A stretch of DNA of 64,000 nucleotides from assembly GCA_016713335.1 (NCBI GenBank), contig JADJPH010000033.1, positions 8,318 to 72,317 of the forward strand. The letters are read 5' to 3'. The position numbers and the translations under genes are program-made. Below the pieces are notes generated by a model that ran no database searches, was not told the origin of the DNA, and was given only the letters and a program-made list of their open reading frames with translations. This stretch comes from Candidatus Fredericiella danica. GTDB taxonomy: Bacteria > Chloroflexota > Anaerolineae > Caldilineales > Caldilineaceae. Below are positions 1 to 8,327 of this stretch, piece by piece. The first letter of the stretch is position 1, and the number at the start of each line of letters is the position of its first letter.

Positions 1-1572
1 AGTGGATACGGCGCAAGCCAACAGTGGACCTCATCGCTGCAAGGGCTGGCCTGGGGGATTTCCTTTATTGCCATCCTGATTGGTGGTCTTGGCATGATGA
101 GCGCCATGGTCATGAGCGTCCTGGAACGGACGCGCGAGATCGGCACGTTGCGCGCCGTGGGTTGGACGCGCGGCCGGGTCTTGCGCATGATTCTTGGTGA
201 GGCGGTGGCTTTAAGCCTGGTGGGCGGAGTGTTCGGTGTTGTGCTTGGCATCTGGTTGGCCTGGTTGGCCGGGCAGGCGCCTGGTGTGGGCGCATTTCTC
301 GAAGGTTCGCTAAACCCTGGCATCATCGTGCAGGGCATGGTGACCGCGCTTGGGCTTGGCATCGTGGGTGGGATTTATCCTGCCTGGACCGCGGCCAATC
401 TGCAGCCTGTCGAGGCGCTACGCTATGAGGGGGGCGGTGCGACGCAATCGACTGGCGTGCTGGCGCGCATTGGCAATCAGAGCTTTCGCAATCTTTGGCG
501 GCGGCGGAATCGCACGCTGCTGTCGGCGGCGGGTATCGGCATTGGCGTTGGCACGCTGGTGATGTTGGGTGGTCTGGTGGAAGGGATGATCGGCACGCTC
601 AACGGGCTGGCCGGGGGTGGGGGCGCCGGCAATATCACCGTCATGCAGCGCGACGTGGCCGATATGAGCCTGAGCAGCCTGGACGAGCGTACGGTGCGGG
701 CAATCCAGGGGATGCCGGAGGTCAAGAGCGCCAGCCCCTTCATGCTTGGCGTGCTCAGCACACCCGAAATGCCGATTTTCATCATTGCCGGGCTGGACCC
801 CGGCAGCGCGGCCATGCGCCACTACAAGTTGGTGGAAGGGCGCTACTTTGAACGTCCTAACGAGATCGTCCTCGGCAAAGTTGCCGCAGAAACGTACAAA
901 GTAGGTGTCGGCGACACGTTGACGGTCAACGACAATCGCTACAAGGTGGTCGGGATCACGGAAACAGGCATTTCATACGAGGATTCGGGCAGTATGTTGG
1001 CGCTGCGTGAAGCCCAGCGGTTGATGGGCAGGCCGCGCAATGTAACCTTCATCTTTGTCGACATAAAGGACGCGGGCACGACGAATGCCGTTGTGGATGC
1101 AATCAATCGCCGTTTTCCGGATGCGCGGGCCAGTGTCAGCAGTGAGTTTGCCCAGAGTTCCAACGATATGCAGCAAACCATCGGGATGGCGAATGCGGTG
1201 CGGATGCTGGCACTGATTGTGGGCGGTATCGTCGTTGCCAACACGATGATCATGTCGATCTTTGAGCGCACGCGGGAGATTGGTACGTTGCGTGCGCTTG
1301 GTTGGCGACGGAGCCGGATTCTGGGTCAGATTCTGCTTGAGAGCCTGTTCCTTTGCCTGGTGGCTGCGGTGCTTGGTTCGATCATCGGCGTGGCGGTGCT
1401 CACTTGGTCAACCATGATTCCGGGTGTCGGCGGCTTCATTACGGCGAGTTGGAATCCTGAGATTTTTGCCTCCGCATTTCTGACGGCGGCAGTGTTGGGA
1501 CTTTTGGGTGGGTTGTATCCGGCGTGGCGCGCCACCCGGTTAGAGCCGGCCGAGGCATTACGGTACGAGTAA
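1..1572 (+). CDS. MacB/FtsX-type ABC transporter permease (5' end outside window)
   Basis: The frame is open from base 1, so the start lies upstream and about 523 codons are visible. Two FtsX-type membrane modules can be seen, each opening with the same signature (ERTREIGTLRAVGW near residue 42 and ERTREIGTLRALGW near residue 420) followed by a hydrophobic segment and a PAW motif. Between them sits a soluble MacB-PCD-like extracytoplasmic domain of about 200 residues. Permeases of this duplicated form work with a LolD/MacB ATPase and usually export lipids, peptides or drugs, or move lipoproteins. The next two genes supply an adaptor and an ATPase, so this is the membrane part of a three-component efflux system. 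The substrate cannot be read from the sequence. Confidence 0.88.
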   Translation, partial: SGYGASQQWTSSLQGLAWGISFIAILIGGLGMMSAMVMSVLERTREIGTLRAVGWTRGRVLRMILGEAVALSLVGGVFGVVLGIWLAWLAGQAPGVGAFLEGSLNPGIIVQGMVTALGLGIVGGIYPAWTAANLQPVEALRYEGGGATQSTGVLARIGNQSFRNLWRRRNRTLLSAAGIGIGVGTLVMLGGLVEGMIGTLNGLAGGGGAGNITVMQRDVADMSLSSLDERTVRAIQGMPEVKSASPFMLGVLSTPEMPIFIIAGLDPGSAAMRHYKLVEGRYFERPNEIVLGKVAAETYKVGVGDTLTVNDNRYKVVGITETGISYEDSGSMLALREAQRLMGRPRNVTFIFVDIKDAGTTNAVVDAINRRFPDARASVSSEFAQSSNDMQQTIGMANAVRMLALIVGGIVVANTMIMSIFERTREIGTLRALGWRRSRILGQILLESLFLCLVAAVLGSIIGVAVLTWSTMIPGVGGFITASWNPEIFASAFLTAAVLGLLGGLYPAWRATRLEPAEALRYE

Positions 1573-1616
1573 ACGCAAACATGTGACCGATGGGTCGTGG
1601 AATTGGCGGTGTTACG

Positions 1617-2939
1617 ATGAAACGATGGGTAATCATTCTATTGGTTTTGGCGGTCGTGGGCGCCGGTGGCTGGTACGCCTACAGCACGATGGAGCAGCAG
1701 CAGCAGGCGGAAGCCGCCACAAAGGCAGCCGCTGAAGCGGACGCGGCGCAAGCTCTGGAGCAGGTGATCTGGGCTTCCGGAAAACTGCAGCCGGTCGTCT
1801 GGGCGGGGCTTTCTCCTACGCTCAATGGCGCGGTGACACGCGTCCTGGTGGGAGAGGGGGATCAGGTGGCGCCGGGTGACCTACTCCTGGAGGTCGATAA
1901 CAGCGTGCTGCAGGCGCAGGTCAAGGTGGCAGAGGCCGCCCTGGCCGAAGCCGAAGCGGCGCTGGCGAAGTTAAAGGCCGGCGCCTCGGCCGCGGAGATT
2001 GCGCAGGCGCAGGCGAGTGTCGAATCGGCGAAAGCGCAGGTGTCGGTGGCGGCCAGCCAAATGCTGGACGTGCAGTCGGCCGTGGAGGCGGCGAAAGCTG
2101 CGGTCGGCATTGCGCGCGCACAGTATGCCGAGGTTGCCAGCCACCCAACGGCGGCGGAGAAATTGGCGGCGCGGGCGGACATTGCGCAGGCAGAGGCTGC
2201 AGTTTCCCGTGCCCAGGCTGCCTACAATATCGTCAAAGGCGACCCAGACATCGGGGCGCGGCCGGAATCGCTGGCCCTGCAACAGGCCACCTCAGCGCTG
2301 GAGGTGGCGAATGCCGGCGCTCAGGTGAGGGCCCAGGGGCCGACACAGGAGCAACTGGCAGTCGCCGCCGCGCAAATTGCGGCGGCCCAGACCGAGGTCA
2401 CAGGCGCCGAAAACAGAAGTGCCAGCGCCGAGGCCGGCATCAAGTCGGCACTGGCCCAGGTTGGCAGCGCGCAGGCTGCCCTTGACAAGTTGCTGGCCGG
2501 TGCGACGGCAGAAGAGATTGCGATGGCGGAAGCACGAGTCCAGTCGGCGCAGGCGGCCGTAGACGCAGCCACAGCGCAATTGGCGCAAAGCCAGGTCATA
2601 GCCCCGTTTGCCGGTCAGGTGGGGGCGGTGAATGTGCACATGGGCGAACAGATCGATCCAGCCGAATATGCGATCCTGGTCGGCGCCACGTCCCAGATGT
2701 GGGTGGAGACCACCGACCTCCGTGAGACCGACGTGGTGCGCGTCGCCAAGGGCATGCCGGTCGAAGTGACCTTTGATGCACTGCCCAACCAGATCTTCGA
2801 CGGCGTTGTCACCTATGTCGCGCCGGTGAGTTCCGCCGAGAAAGGCAGCACCAACTATACGGTGCGGGTCGAAGTGAACGATTTGGACCCGAGCCTGCGC
2901 TGGGGGATGACCGCCTTTGTCAACATCAGGCCCGAGTAA
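1617..2939 (+). CDS. HlyD/MacA-type membrane fusion (periplasmic adaptor) protein
   Basis: About 440 residues. The chosen ATG gives a clean N-terminal membrane anchor (MKRWVIILLVLAVVG); an in-frame ATG at 1590 is possible but lacks a ribosome site. The order is anchor, first half of a lipoyl/barrel-sandwich domain (GDQVAPGDLLLEVDNS), a very long Ala/Gln/Glu-rich alpha-helical hairpin (roughly residues 95-330), second lipoyl half (APFAGQVGAVNVHMGEQ), then a beta-barrel domain ending NYTVRVEVND. This is the MacA/HlyD architecture. It lies 17-44 bp after the permease and 2 bp before the ATPase, so the three genes form one operon. The coiled hairpin is longer than is common for MacA. Confidence 0.85.
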   Translation: MKRWVIILLVLAVVGAGGWYAYSTMEQQQQAEAATKAAAEADAAQALEQVIWASGKLQPVVWAGLSPTLNGAVTRVLVGEGDQVAPGDLLLEVDNSVLQAQVKVAEAALAEAEAALAKLKAGASAAEIAQAQASVESAKAQVSVAASQMLDVQSAVEAAKAAVGIARAQYAEVASHPTAAEKLAARADIAQAEAAVSRAQAAYNIVKGDPDIGARPESLALQQATSALEVANAGAQVRAQGPTQEQLAVAAAQIAAAQTEVTGAENRSASAEAGIKSALAQVGSAQAALDKLLAGATAEEIAMAEARVQSAQAAVDAATAQLAQSQVIAPFAGQVGAVNVHMGEQIDPAEYAILVGATSQMWVETTDLRETDVVRVAKGMPVEVTFDALPNQIFDGVVTYVAPVSSAEKGSTNYTVRVEVNDLDPSLRWGMTAFVNIRPE

Positions 2940-2941
2940 CC

Positions 2942-3766
2942 ATGGCAGATCACCTGATTCAAACCAATCATCTTTCAAAAGTCTATGGCGCCGGTGAGAC
3001 GGCAGTGCATGCGCTTGAAGACGTGAGCCTGGACGTTGGCGCCGGTGAGTTTTTCGCGATCATGGGACCCAGCGGCTGTGGCAAGAGTACGCTGCTCAAC
3101 ATGTTGGGGCGCTGGACCAGCCGACTACGGGTGAAGTGTGGATTGCCGGTGAGAATCTGGCCAATCTGAAGAACGTCGACGATTTTCGTGCGACGACCGT
3201 TGGCTTTGTGTTTCAGTTACACAATCTGCTGCCGACGTTGACTGCGCTCGAAAATGTCGAGGTGCCCATGCAGGGCCGGGTTGGGAGCGGCCGGGCACGC
3301 CGCGAGCGCGCACAGCACCTGTTGGGGTTGGTCGGACTTGGCAGCCGCGCCGGGCATCTGCCCAATCAACTCTCTGGCGGTCAGCGGCAGCGTGTGGCGA
3401 TCGCACGGGCGCTGGCGAATAGCCCAAAGTTGATCCTGGCGGACGAGCCGACCGGTGCGCTGGACAGCCAGAGCGGGCAGGAATTGTTGGAGTTGTTGAG
3501 CGAGTTGAATCGAACCGAGGGCACGACAATTGCCGTGGTCACCCACGATGCGCGGGTGGCGCAGGCTACGCAGCGTACTGCGTATGCAAGATGGCCGGAT
3601 TGTCGAAGATCATCGCGTCCTCGACCCGTTGGAAGAGGACCTGCGGATTCTGGCCTTCAGCAGGTTGGGCGAGGTCATCCTGAATCCGGATGATGCGCCG
3701 ATGCAGGAGGTGACCCCGGAAGAGGAGTTGATCCTGCGCCGGCTGATTCAGCGTCTGCGAGCCTAA
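2942..3766 (+). CDS. LolD/MacB-type ABC transporter ATP-binding protein (two frameshifts)
   Basis: ATPase of the efflux operon. The N-terminal frame holds Walker A (GPSGCGKST) and runs into NMLG. Around 3107 one G appears to be missing from a G run, and the protein continues one frame back with the Q-loop (VFQLHNLLPTLTALENVEVP), signature (LSGGQRQRVAIARAL), Walker B (LILADEPTGALD) and H-loop (VVTHD). Near 3580 a second indel returns the reading to the first frame (RMQDGRIVEDH) up to the stop at 3766. Restored length is about 274 residues. The C-terminal tail of about 45 residues after the H-loop is longer than in LolD. All catalytic motifs are intact, so I favour base-calling errors over true decay. 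Confidence 0.8.
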
Positions 3767-3798
3767 ACTGATCTATCATTCATTCTGGAATTGAACCC

Positions 3799-4341
3799 AT
3801 GCCACCGACACCCTGGAGCACACTGACCAGCCGGTCGATCTATGAGAACAAATGGATGCAAGTGCGGGAAGACGACGCGCAGATGCCCGATGGGCGCACG
3901 ACCATTTATGGCGTCGTCACTCTGGGTGAATGTGTGGGTGTGCTCCCGTTTGTGGACCCCGAGCACGTGATCATGGTGCGGCAGTATCGATATGTCTTTG
4001 GCGAGAATCACCGGTGGGAGATGCCGACGGGTGGGATGTACGCAGGTGAAGATCCGTTGGTTGCGGCGCGACGGGAACTGCAGGAAGAGATCGGCCATAC
4101 GGCTGGTCGGCTTGAGTGGGTCAGCAGTTTCTACTCGTCCAAGAGCGTCTGTGATGAAAAAGCGCACCTCTATCTTGGGTATGACCTGACGCCCGCGGTG
4201 CTGCCGCCGGACGACACCGAGTTTCAGGAGATTGCGACGATGCCGTTTCAGCGTGTGCTGGAGATGGTGTACACGAGTGAAATCCGGGATGCGATGACGG
4301 TGATTGCCGTGCTGCATGCCGCGAGGTTGCGCGGGCGGTAG
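3799..4341 (+). CDS. NUDIX hydrolase, ADP-ribose pyrophosphatase-like
   Basis: 180 residues with a perfect NUDIX box: GGMYAGE, seven residues, then RELQEEIG (about residues 76-98). The upstream PFVDPEHVIMVRQYRY segment and the general layout match the ADP-ribose pyrophosphatase/NudF-like group, which cleaves nucleoside diphosphate linkages using Mg2+ bound by the box glutamates. The exact substrate is not determinable. It stands alone 32 bp after the ATPase gene and is convergent with the DinB-like gene. No clear ribosome site precedes the ATG. Confidence 0.85.
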   Translation: MPPTPWSTLTSRSIYENKWMQVREDDAQMPDGRTTIYGVVTLGECVGVLPFVDPEHVIMVRQYRYVFGENHRWEMPTGGMYAGEDPLVAARRELQEEIGHTAGRLEWVSSFYSSKSVCDEKAHLYLGYDLTPAVLPPDDTEFQEIATMPFQRVLEMVYTSEIRDAMTVIAVLHAARLRGR

Positions 4342-4376
4342 GGTGCGTCGTCCCCCGGCAAGCCAGGGCCAAAGCC

Positions 4377-4437
4377 GTCCCCGGCACGGACCAGAAAGCG
4401 GTCATCGACGAATCGTCTGGTGGTCCGTGCCGGGGAC
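4377..4437. terminator. Strong hairpin between convergent genes
   Basis: A perfect 17-bp inverted repeat (GTCCCCGGCACGGACCA at 4377-4393, its complement at 4421-4437) with a 27-base loop. It sits downstream of the NUDIX gene and of the opposing DinB-like gene. There is no U-run, so it is at best a non-canonical terminator. Confidence 0.5.
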
Positions 4438-4482
4438 GTTTGCGCGCGGAAACCCTGCACCGCACCAAGAACACGCGCATGC

Positions 4483-4520
4483 CGGTGACGGCTCAGCCAG
4501 CCCAGCCAAAGCCGTCACCG
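4483..4520. terminator. Second inverted repeat before the end of the DinB-like gene
   Basis: An 11-bp perfect inverted repeat (CGGTGACGGCT at 4483-4493, complement 4510-4520) immediately 3' of the minus-strand stop codon at 4525. It probably ends the minus-strand operon. Confidence 0.45.
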
Positions 4521-4524
4521 AGGT

Positions 4525-5019
4525 TTAGGGATTGCCGGCGCCAATCCACCTGGTTTCGATGCCACGATCAAATAGCCGTGCACCGAGCTCGCCGGCGTGG
4601 AGTTGTAGATGGCGGATCGTGTAGATCTGGAGTTCGAACTTGTCGAAGGGTAGCCACGAAAAGCCCGATGGCGCGGCAAAGTCAGTTTCCGCGAGCCGCT
4701 GCTTCACCTCGTCGCGGCAGAAGGCGAGATATTCGAGCATCTCCGTCTGCGTGTATCCTGGCGCAGCGTCAGGCACGGGCGCAGCAGGTTCTGCGCCGAG
4801 TCGATGATAGGCGCCACGGTGTTTCGCCCACGGGGCGAAGGTCGCTTCAGACGCCTGCAGGTAAAGATGGGCATAGAACAGCGCGTGATAGACCACCTGC
4901 CAATAGGGGTATTCTGGCTGCGGACCAACCCACAGTTCTTCGGGGCAGCTTGTGATGCATTCATCGAGCATTGCCAGAGCTGCTAGATATTGAGACGTGA
5001 GAGCGGCGCGGATGTCCAT
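4525..5019 (-). CDS. DinB-like four-helix protein
   Basis: 164 residues. Helical, with His in the second helix (WQVVYHALFYAH) and a HLQLHAGEL segment near residue 145, the usual places for the metal-binding His triad of the DinB/YfiT family. Members are metal-dependent helical-bundle proteins, some of them thiol (bacillithiol/mycothiol) transferases; the reaction here is unknown. The ATG lies 5 bp after the stop of the cyclase-family gene, so the two are co-transcribed. Confidence 0.65.
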   Translation of the reverse strand: MDIRAALTSQYLAALAMLDECITSCPEELWVGPQPEYPYWQVVYHALFYAHLYLQASEATFAPWAKHRGAYHRLGAEPAAPVPDAAPGYTQTEMLEYLAFCRDEVKQRLAETDFAAPSGFSWLPFDKFELQIYTIRHLQLHAGELGARLFDRGIETRWIGAGNP

Positions 5020-5024
5020 ACACT

Positions 5025-5684
5025 TTACCTCAACTTTGCCATGGCGCGCACCGGGAAGGTGCCGATGCCGCTGAACTTTGGGGGCAGTGCGGTAAACGTG
5101 AACCCTTCGTCAGGCAGTGCCCCCAGATTACAGAGGTGTTCGACGATCAAAATCTCGGCACCCAGCAGCGTCGAATGCACCGGGCGCGCATTGCCGCGCG
5201 TATCATCGATGTTGTGTGAGTCGATGCCGACAAGTTTGACCCCGCATGATTGCAGGTAACGTGCGGCTTCTTCGGTCAGGAACGGGTGGCCCCCAAAGTA
5301 CGCATCGGTGCGCCAATGGCGATCCCAACCGGTGAGGACCAAAACTGCACGGTTGCGCAGGTCACGATCACGGAAGTGCTCCACACCGATTGCCGGCGTA
5401 GACGGTTCCGCGCGGATGACAACTGCCTCAAGATCGACCAGCGCCTCCAGTTCGATTGCGGCCATATCTTTGCCATCGGCGTAGCGATGGAATGGGCAAT
5501 CGAGATAAGTGCCCGTGTTGGTTACCATCTCGATCTTGCCGATCTGGAACTCAGTGCCCGGCGCGTAGAATTTGCGTGATTCCTCACGGCTCAAGTAGTC
5601 GCAAATGACCGGGGCAGGAAGACCTCGGTAGGTAATCAGCCCGTGTTCGATCGTGTGGCTTAGGTCGACAAAGCGAGATGTCAT
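5025..5684 (-). CDS. Cyclase-family (kynurenine formamidase-like) metal hydrolase
   Basis: 219 residues with the cyclase-family layout: an N-terminal DLSHTIEHG, the metal-site segment NTGTYLDCPFHRYADG near residue 55, VLTGWDRHW, and a C-terminal GIGTFPVRA. In kynurenine formamidases the motif reads HxGTHxDxPxH. Here both early His positions are replaced (N and Y), leaving Asp and the last His. It may therefore be a variant subfamily with a different metal site or substrate. It lies in one operon with the DinB-like gene downstream and probably the Crp/Fnr gene upstream (37-bp gap). Confidence 0.75.
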   Translation of the reverse strand: MTSRFVDLSHTIEHGLITYRGLPAPVICDYLSREESRKFYAPGTEFQIGKIEMVTNTGTYLDCPFHRYADGKDMAAIELEALVDLEAVVIRAEPSTPAIGVEHFRDRDLRNRAVLVLTGWDRHWRTDAYFGGHPFLTEEAARYLQSCGVKLVGIDSHNIDDTRGNARPVHSTLLGAEILIVEHLCNLGALPDEGFTFTALPPKFSGIGTFPVRAMAKLR

Positions 5685-5721
5685 TCGCTAGACTCCGTGA
5701 AAGACTGGATGCTGCCCGCTG

Positions 5722-6405
5722 CTATACCTCGGCGGCGGCCTGGAGCCGGGCGCGGTCAACGATTTCAATACGTTGGCGATCTACCGTGAGAATCCCTTCC
5801 GCTGCCAGGCTGCGCAGCGCACGCCCCACCACCTCACGGACCGTCCCCAGTTGATTTGCCATCTCTTCCTGCGTGATGTGTGGCAGCGGTGTGCCGCGTT
5901 CGGCGGCTTCCGCCTGGTCCAATAGTAAGCGGGCAAGGCGCCCTTTCACGTTGCGCATTGCCGGGTCTTGGACAATGCCGATCAGATAGCGTGCTCGCTG
6001 CGCCAGGCTCTCGATAAGCGCCCAGGCCAACTCCGGGTGCTGGATTGATAGGCGGCGCAGTCCATCTCTGGAAACCGGCCAGAGGATTGCATCAGAAAAT
6101 GCCACCGCACAAGCGGGATTCGGCCCGCCGTCGAGGGCGGAAACATCGTTGAAGGTGTCGCCACGCCCCGAAATCAGGAGAGTATGTTCACGGCCATCCG
6201 CGGCATAGCGGCAGATTTTGACCCGCCCCTCTTCTACCAAAAAGAGGCCTGCGGTAGGTTCCTCTTCGAGGAAAATGGTCTGGCCCTGGGTGAAATGCAC
6301 CCGGCGTGCGGCGCGTGCCAGTTCGGCCAGCACGGTGTCAGGGAGGTCATGCAGGAAGGGCACTTCACGCCAGAGCGAAAGTGATTCTTGGAGAGAGGTT
6401 TTCAC
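5722..6405 (-). CDS. Crp/Fnr-family transcriptional regulator
   Basis: About 227 residues from a GTG start (VKTSLQESLSLW), chosen because homology begins there; an upstream in-frame ATG at 6492 would add 29 residues of unlikely sequence. Order: cyclic-nucleotide-type beta-barrel sensor (about 15-125, with GLFLVEEGRVKI), dimerisation helix, then a Crp-type winged helix (ITQEEMANQLGTVREVVGR). No N-terminal cysteine cluster is present, so it is not an Fe-S FNR; it may sense a small ligand or bind haem as in the DNR group. It could regulate the neighbouring nitrogen-oxide island, but nothing in the sequence proves this. Confidence 0.85.
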   Translation of the reverse strand: MKTSLQESLSLWREVPFLHDLPDTVLAELARAARRVHFTQGQTIFLEEEPTAGLFLVEEGRVKICRYAADGREHTLLISGRGDTFNDVSALDGGPNPACAVAFSDAILWPVSRDGLRRLSIQHPELAWALIESLAQRARYLIGIVQDPAMRNVKGRLARLLLDQAEAAERGTPLPHITQEEMANQLGTVREVVGRALRSLAAEGILTVDRQRIEIVDRARLQAAAEV

Positions 6406-6472
6406 GGTGCCGCTATTGTAAGCGGGAGGAATCGTGTTTGCCAAACTTACTGACGAGGTCTTGCAAGTGAGG

Positions 6473-6583
6473 TCAGAGCCCGGCGCCGCCAAGCGCCACC
6501 AGCGCCAGACCGATCAAGCCCATGACGCCGATAAACAATAGCAAAAGTAGTAGGCCGGAATTCCCATCCGGAGGCTCGTTCAC
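6473..6583 (-). CDS. Possible 36-residue single-span membrane peptide
   Basis: A GTG start at 6583 is preceded at a spacing of six by GGAG. The product has a short polar N-terminus (NEPPDGNSG) and one continuous hydrophobic stretch (LLLLLLFIGVMGLIGLALVAL). The good ribosome site and the clean hydrophobic helix argue for a real gene, but no family is recognised and small frames of this type can arise by chance. Confidence 0.35.
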   Translation of the reverse strand: MNEPPDGNSGLLLLLLFIGVMGLIGLALVALGGAGL

Positions 6584-6904
6584 AGTATTCTCCGATCCAA
6601 ACGGCGGCGATGCCAGCGAGATCGATGGCTGACGGCAAAGTGCGGCGCCGATGACGCGACATCGTGGGCACACTCAGAAGACGCCGGCCTACGGAAAAGG
6701 AAACGGGCAAGGTGCGGTCATCTTGCGGTGTCTGTCGATCAAAGTTGCGCAATTGCGGACGGAACGTGATATAATTTGCCGCAGTGCGTCAGTCAGGCGT
6801 AGGGTAAGCGTATAATTGCCTGGATGGTGGATTGACTGGACGCGCAAAATGCCACAATGGCAGCGCTTGTAGCTCAGAATGATGAAAGTAAAGGAGATTC
6901 CAGT
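6584..6904. other. Divergent intergenic region with two -10-like elements
   Basis: No convincing gene. It separates minus-strand and plus-strand transcription units. It holds an extended -10 (TGATATAAT, 6767-6775) and a second TATAAT at 6811-6816, both reading towards the membrane-protein gene. Neither has a good -35 at the normal distance. Confidence 0.4.
6767..6775 (+). promoter_or_regulatory. Extended -10 promoter element
   Basis: TGATATAAT fits the extended -10 form TGnTATAAT. It lies about 130 bp upstream of the membrane-protein start at 6905. Confidence 0.3.
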
Positions 6905-7375
6905 ATGAAGAAGCACCGCCCGATTGGTGTCACGATCCTGGCCGTCCTATCCCTGATAGCAGCCGCGGTCGCGATCTACTATGCATTGATCTATTTTGGT
7001 CTCTTCCCGATGTCGCTCGGCCCGCTCGACTTCTACAACAACAACTTCCTCGGCGGTTTGATGTGGGTCTTGATGGCCGTGATCTACTTTGTTGTATTTC
7101 GCTGGCTGTGGACGGTCGACCCGCGCGGTTGGATGTTCGTCACCATCATCGCTGTGCTGAACCTGATCATGGCCGTCCTGTCATGGATTGGCAAGCAGTC
7201 GTTCGCCGCAGTGGCGCCGGCCATCCTGATCAACGGCATCATTCTGCTCTATGCCATCTATCCTGGCACGAAGGCAGCCTTTGGCATGCAGAATCCGCCC
7301 GCGGCCAAGCAGGCCGCAGCCGCGCCACCACCTGCCAGCAAGCAGGATCCGCCCCCGCCGGCCGCAAAGAAGTAA
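6905..7375 (+). CDS. Four-helix membrane protein, unknown function
   Basis: 156 residues. The ATG at 6905 follows AAGGAG at a good distance, so I prefer it to the upstream ATG at 6857. Four hydrophobic spans are clear (about residues 10-35, 48-70, 78-97, 102-122). The tail is a low-complexity Pro/Ala/Lys segment with PPAAK- and PPPASK-type repeats, probably cytoplasmic. No catalytic motif is visible and I do not recognise the family. Confidence 0.7.
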   Translation: MKKHRPIGVTILAVLSLIAAAVAIYYALIYFGLFPMSLGPLDFYNNNFLGGLMWVLMAVIYFVVFRWLWTVDPRGWMFVTIIAVLNLIMAVLSWIGKQSFAAVAPAILINGIILLYAIYPGTKAAFGMQNPPAAKQAAAAPPPASKQDPPPPAAKK

Positions 7376-7384
7376 AAGGTATCT

Positions 7385-7475
7385 CGTATTTCGTATCGCG
7401 TATTCCGGATATTTCGTGCAGATGTAGACTAACGCATCACCACAGATTATAATGGAATACGTGATACGAAACACG
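7385..7475. repeat. 22-bp imperfect inverted repeat between convergent genes
   Basis: The arms 7385-7406 and 7454-7475 pair over 22 bp with two mismatches. They have a repetitive CGTATTTCGTATCGCG character and a 47-bp loop. The element sits between convergent genes and may be a bidirectional terminator or a small dispersed repeat. Confidence 0.5.
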
Positions 7476-7482
7476 CAACACG

Positions 7483-7887
7483 TTACCCTTCCACCCACGG
7501 CTTTACCCGCGGCCAGGCGTGGAAGGCGAAGGCGGCAACGCCCAATGCCTCAAGGCTGCGCCCCCACCACAGTAGATCGTCATACCCCGGCAGCCACGCG
7601 GCTGCAATGACGCACCACAACCCAAGATTGATCAAAAGAAGCGCAGCCCAGGCCGGCTTTTCGTTGCCGCGTTTGGTCTGCCATCTTGGCAGAATCCAGA
7701 ATGCGACGCCAAGCGCCAAGAGCACCACCCAGCCCATCAAGAGGAGTTCGATGTGCGCCGGCAGCAAGCGCCAGACCAGCGGGTGGAGAAACACTCCCTT
7801 GTTGGCGAGGAGCAGCGCACCCAGCGTGAACCCTACCATCAGATAGATCAGGGAAGCACGCACGAACCAGACGCTCAGGCGGGGCAT
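7483..7887 (-). CDS. Four-helix membrane protein, haem-copper oxidase/NnrS-like half module (copy 2)
   Basis: 134 residues with four hydrophobic spans. Span 2 contains HIELLLMGWVVLLALGV followed by FWILPR, closely matching the HFFMVGWVTQLIMGI...YWMFPR segment of the gene just upstream, so the two are paralogues. The invariant His followed by a Gly-Trp helix recalls haem-ligating helices of NnrS and cbb3-type oxidase subunit I proteins, but the length is about one third of those. It ends the minus-strand nitrogen-oxide island, 1 bp after its paralogue and downstream of a multihaem cytochrome. A role in electron transfer or NO handling is inference. Confidence 0.65.
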   Translation of the reverse strand: MPRLSVWFVRASLIYLMVGFTLGALLLANKGVFLHPLVWRLLPAHIELLLMGWVVLLALGVAFWILPRWQTKRGNEKPAWAALLLINLGLWCVIAAAWLPGYDDLLWWGRSLEALGVAAFAFHAWPRVKPWVEG

Positions 7888-7888
7888 C

Positions 7889-8308
7889 CTACTTTTCCTT
7901 TACGCGTGGCCAGGTGTTCGCCACAAAACAGGCGCCGCCCAACCACTGCAGTGTCGCCGATAGAATCAGCAGCCAACTCCAGAGCGCAAGGGGAGTCAGC
8001 GTCAGTGCTGGCTCCGCCACCAGTCGCAAGACCAAGCCGAGGTTCAGCAGCCAGTAGGCAGCCCATGCCAATCGCTCAGAACCGCGCGGTTGCTGCTTGC
8101 TTTTGCGGGGAAACATCCAGTAGGCGATGCCCATGATCAATTGCGTGACCCAGCCAACCATGAAGAAGTGGAAGTAAAGCGGGGTAAACGCGGCGATCCA
8201 GGGGACGAGTTGCGCCACGGGCCGGAGTGTCACAAAAACGCCGCCCATCAACGCCAACACCAGATAGACGAGAGCTGTCTTTACATAGGTGCGCGTGATG
8301 GGCGGCAT
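7889..8308 (-). CDS. Four-helix membrane protein, haem-copper oxidase/NnrS-like half module (copy 1)
   Basis: 139 residues and four hydrophobic spans, with YFHFFMVGWVTQLIMGIAYW in span 2, then a basic loop (PRKSKQQPRGS), and ending NTWPRVKEK. It is paralogous to the gene that follows it, which shares His-Met/Leu-Gly-Trp, Ala-Tyr/Phe-Trp, a basic loop and a terminal WPRVK. It lies 19 bp after the hepta-haem cytochrome gene on the same strand. A pair of such proteins could form a heterodimer carrying haem between helices. No database family is claimed. Confidence 0.65.
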   Translation of the reverse strand: MPPITRTYVKTALVYLVLALMGGVFVTLRPVAQLVPWIAAFTPLYFHFFMVGWVTQLIMGIAYWMFPRKSKQQPRGSERLAWAAYWLLNLGLVLRLVAEPALTLTPLALWSWLLILSATLQWLGGACFVANTWPRVKEK

Positions 8309-8327
8309 AGTGCGCTACAGAAATAGC

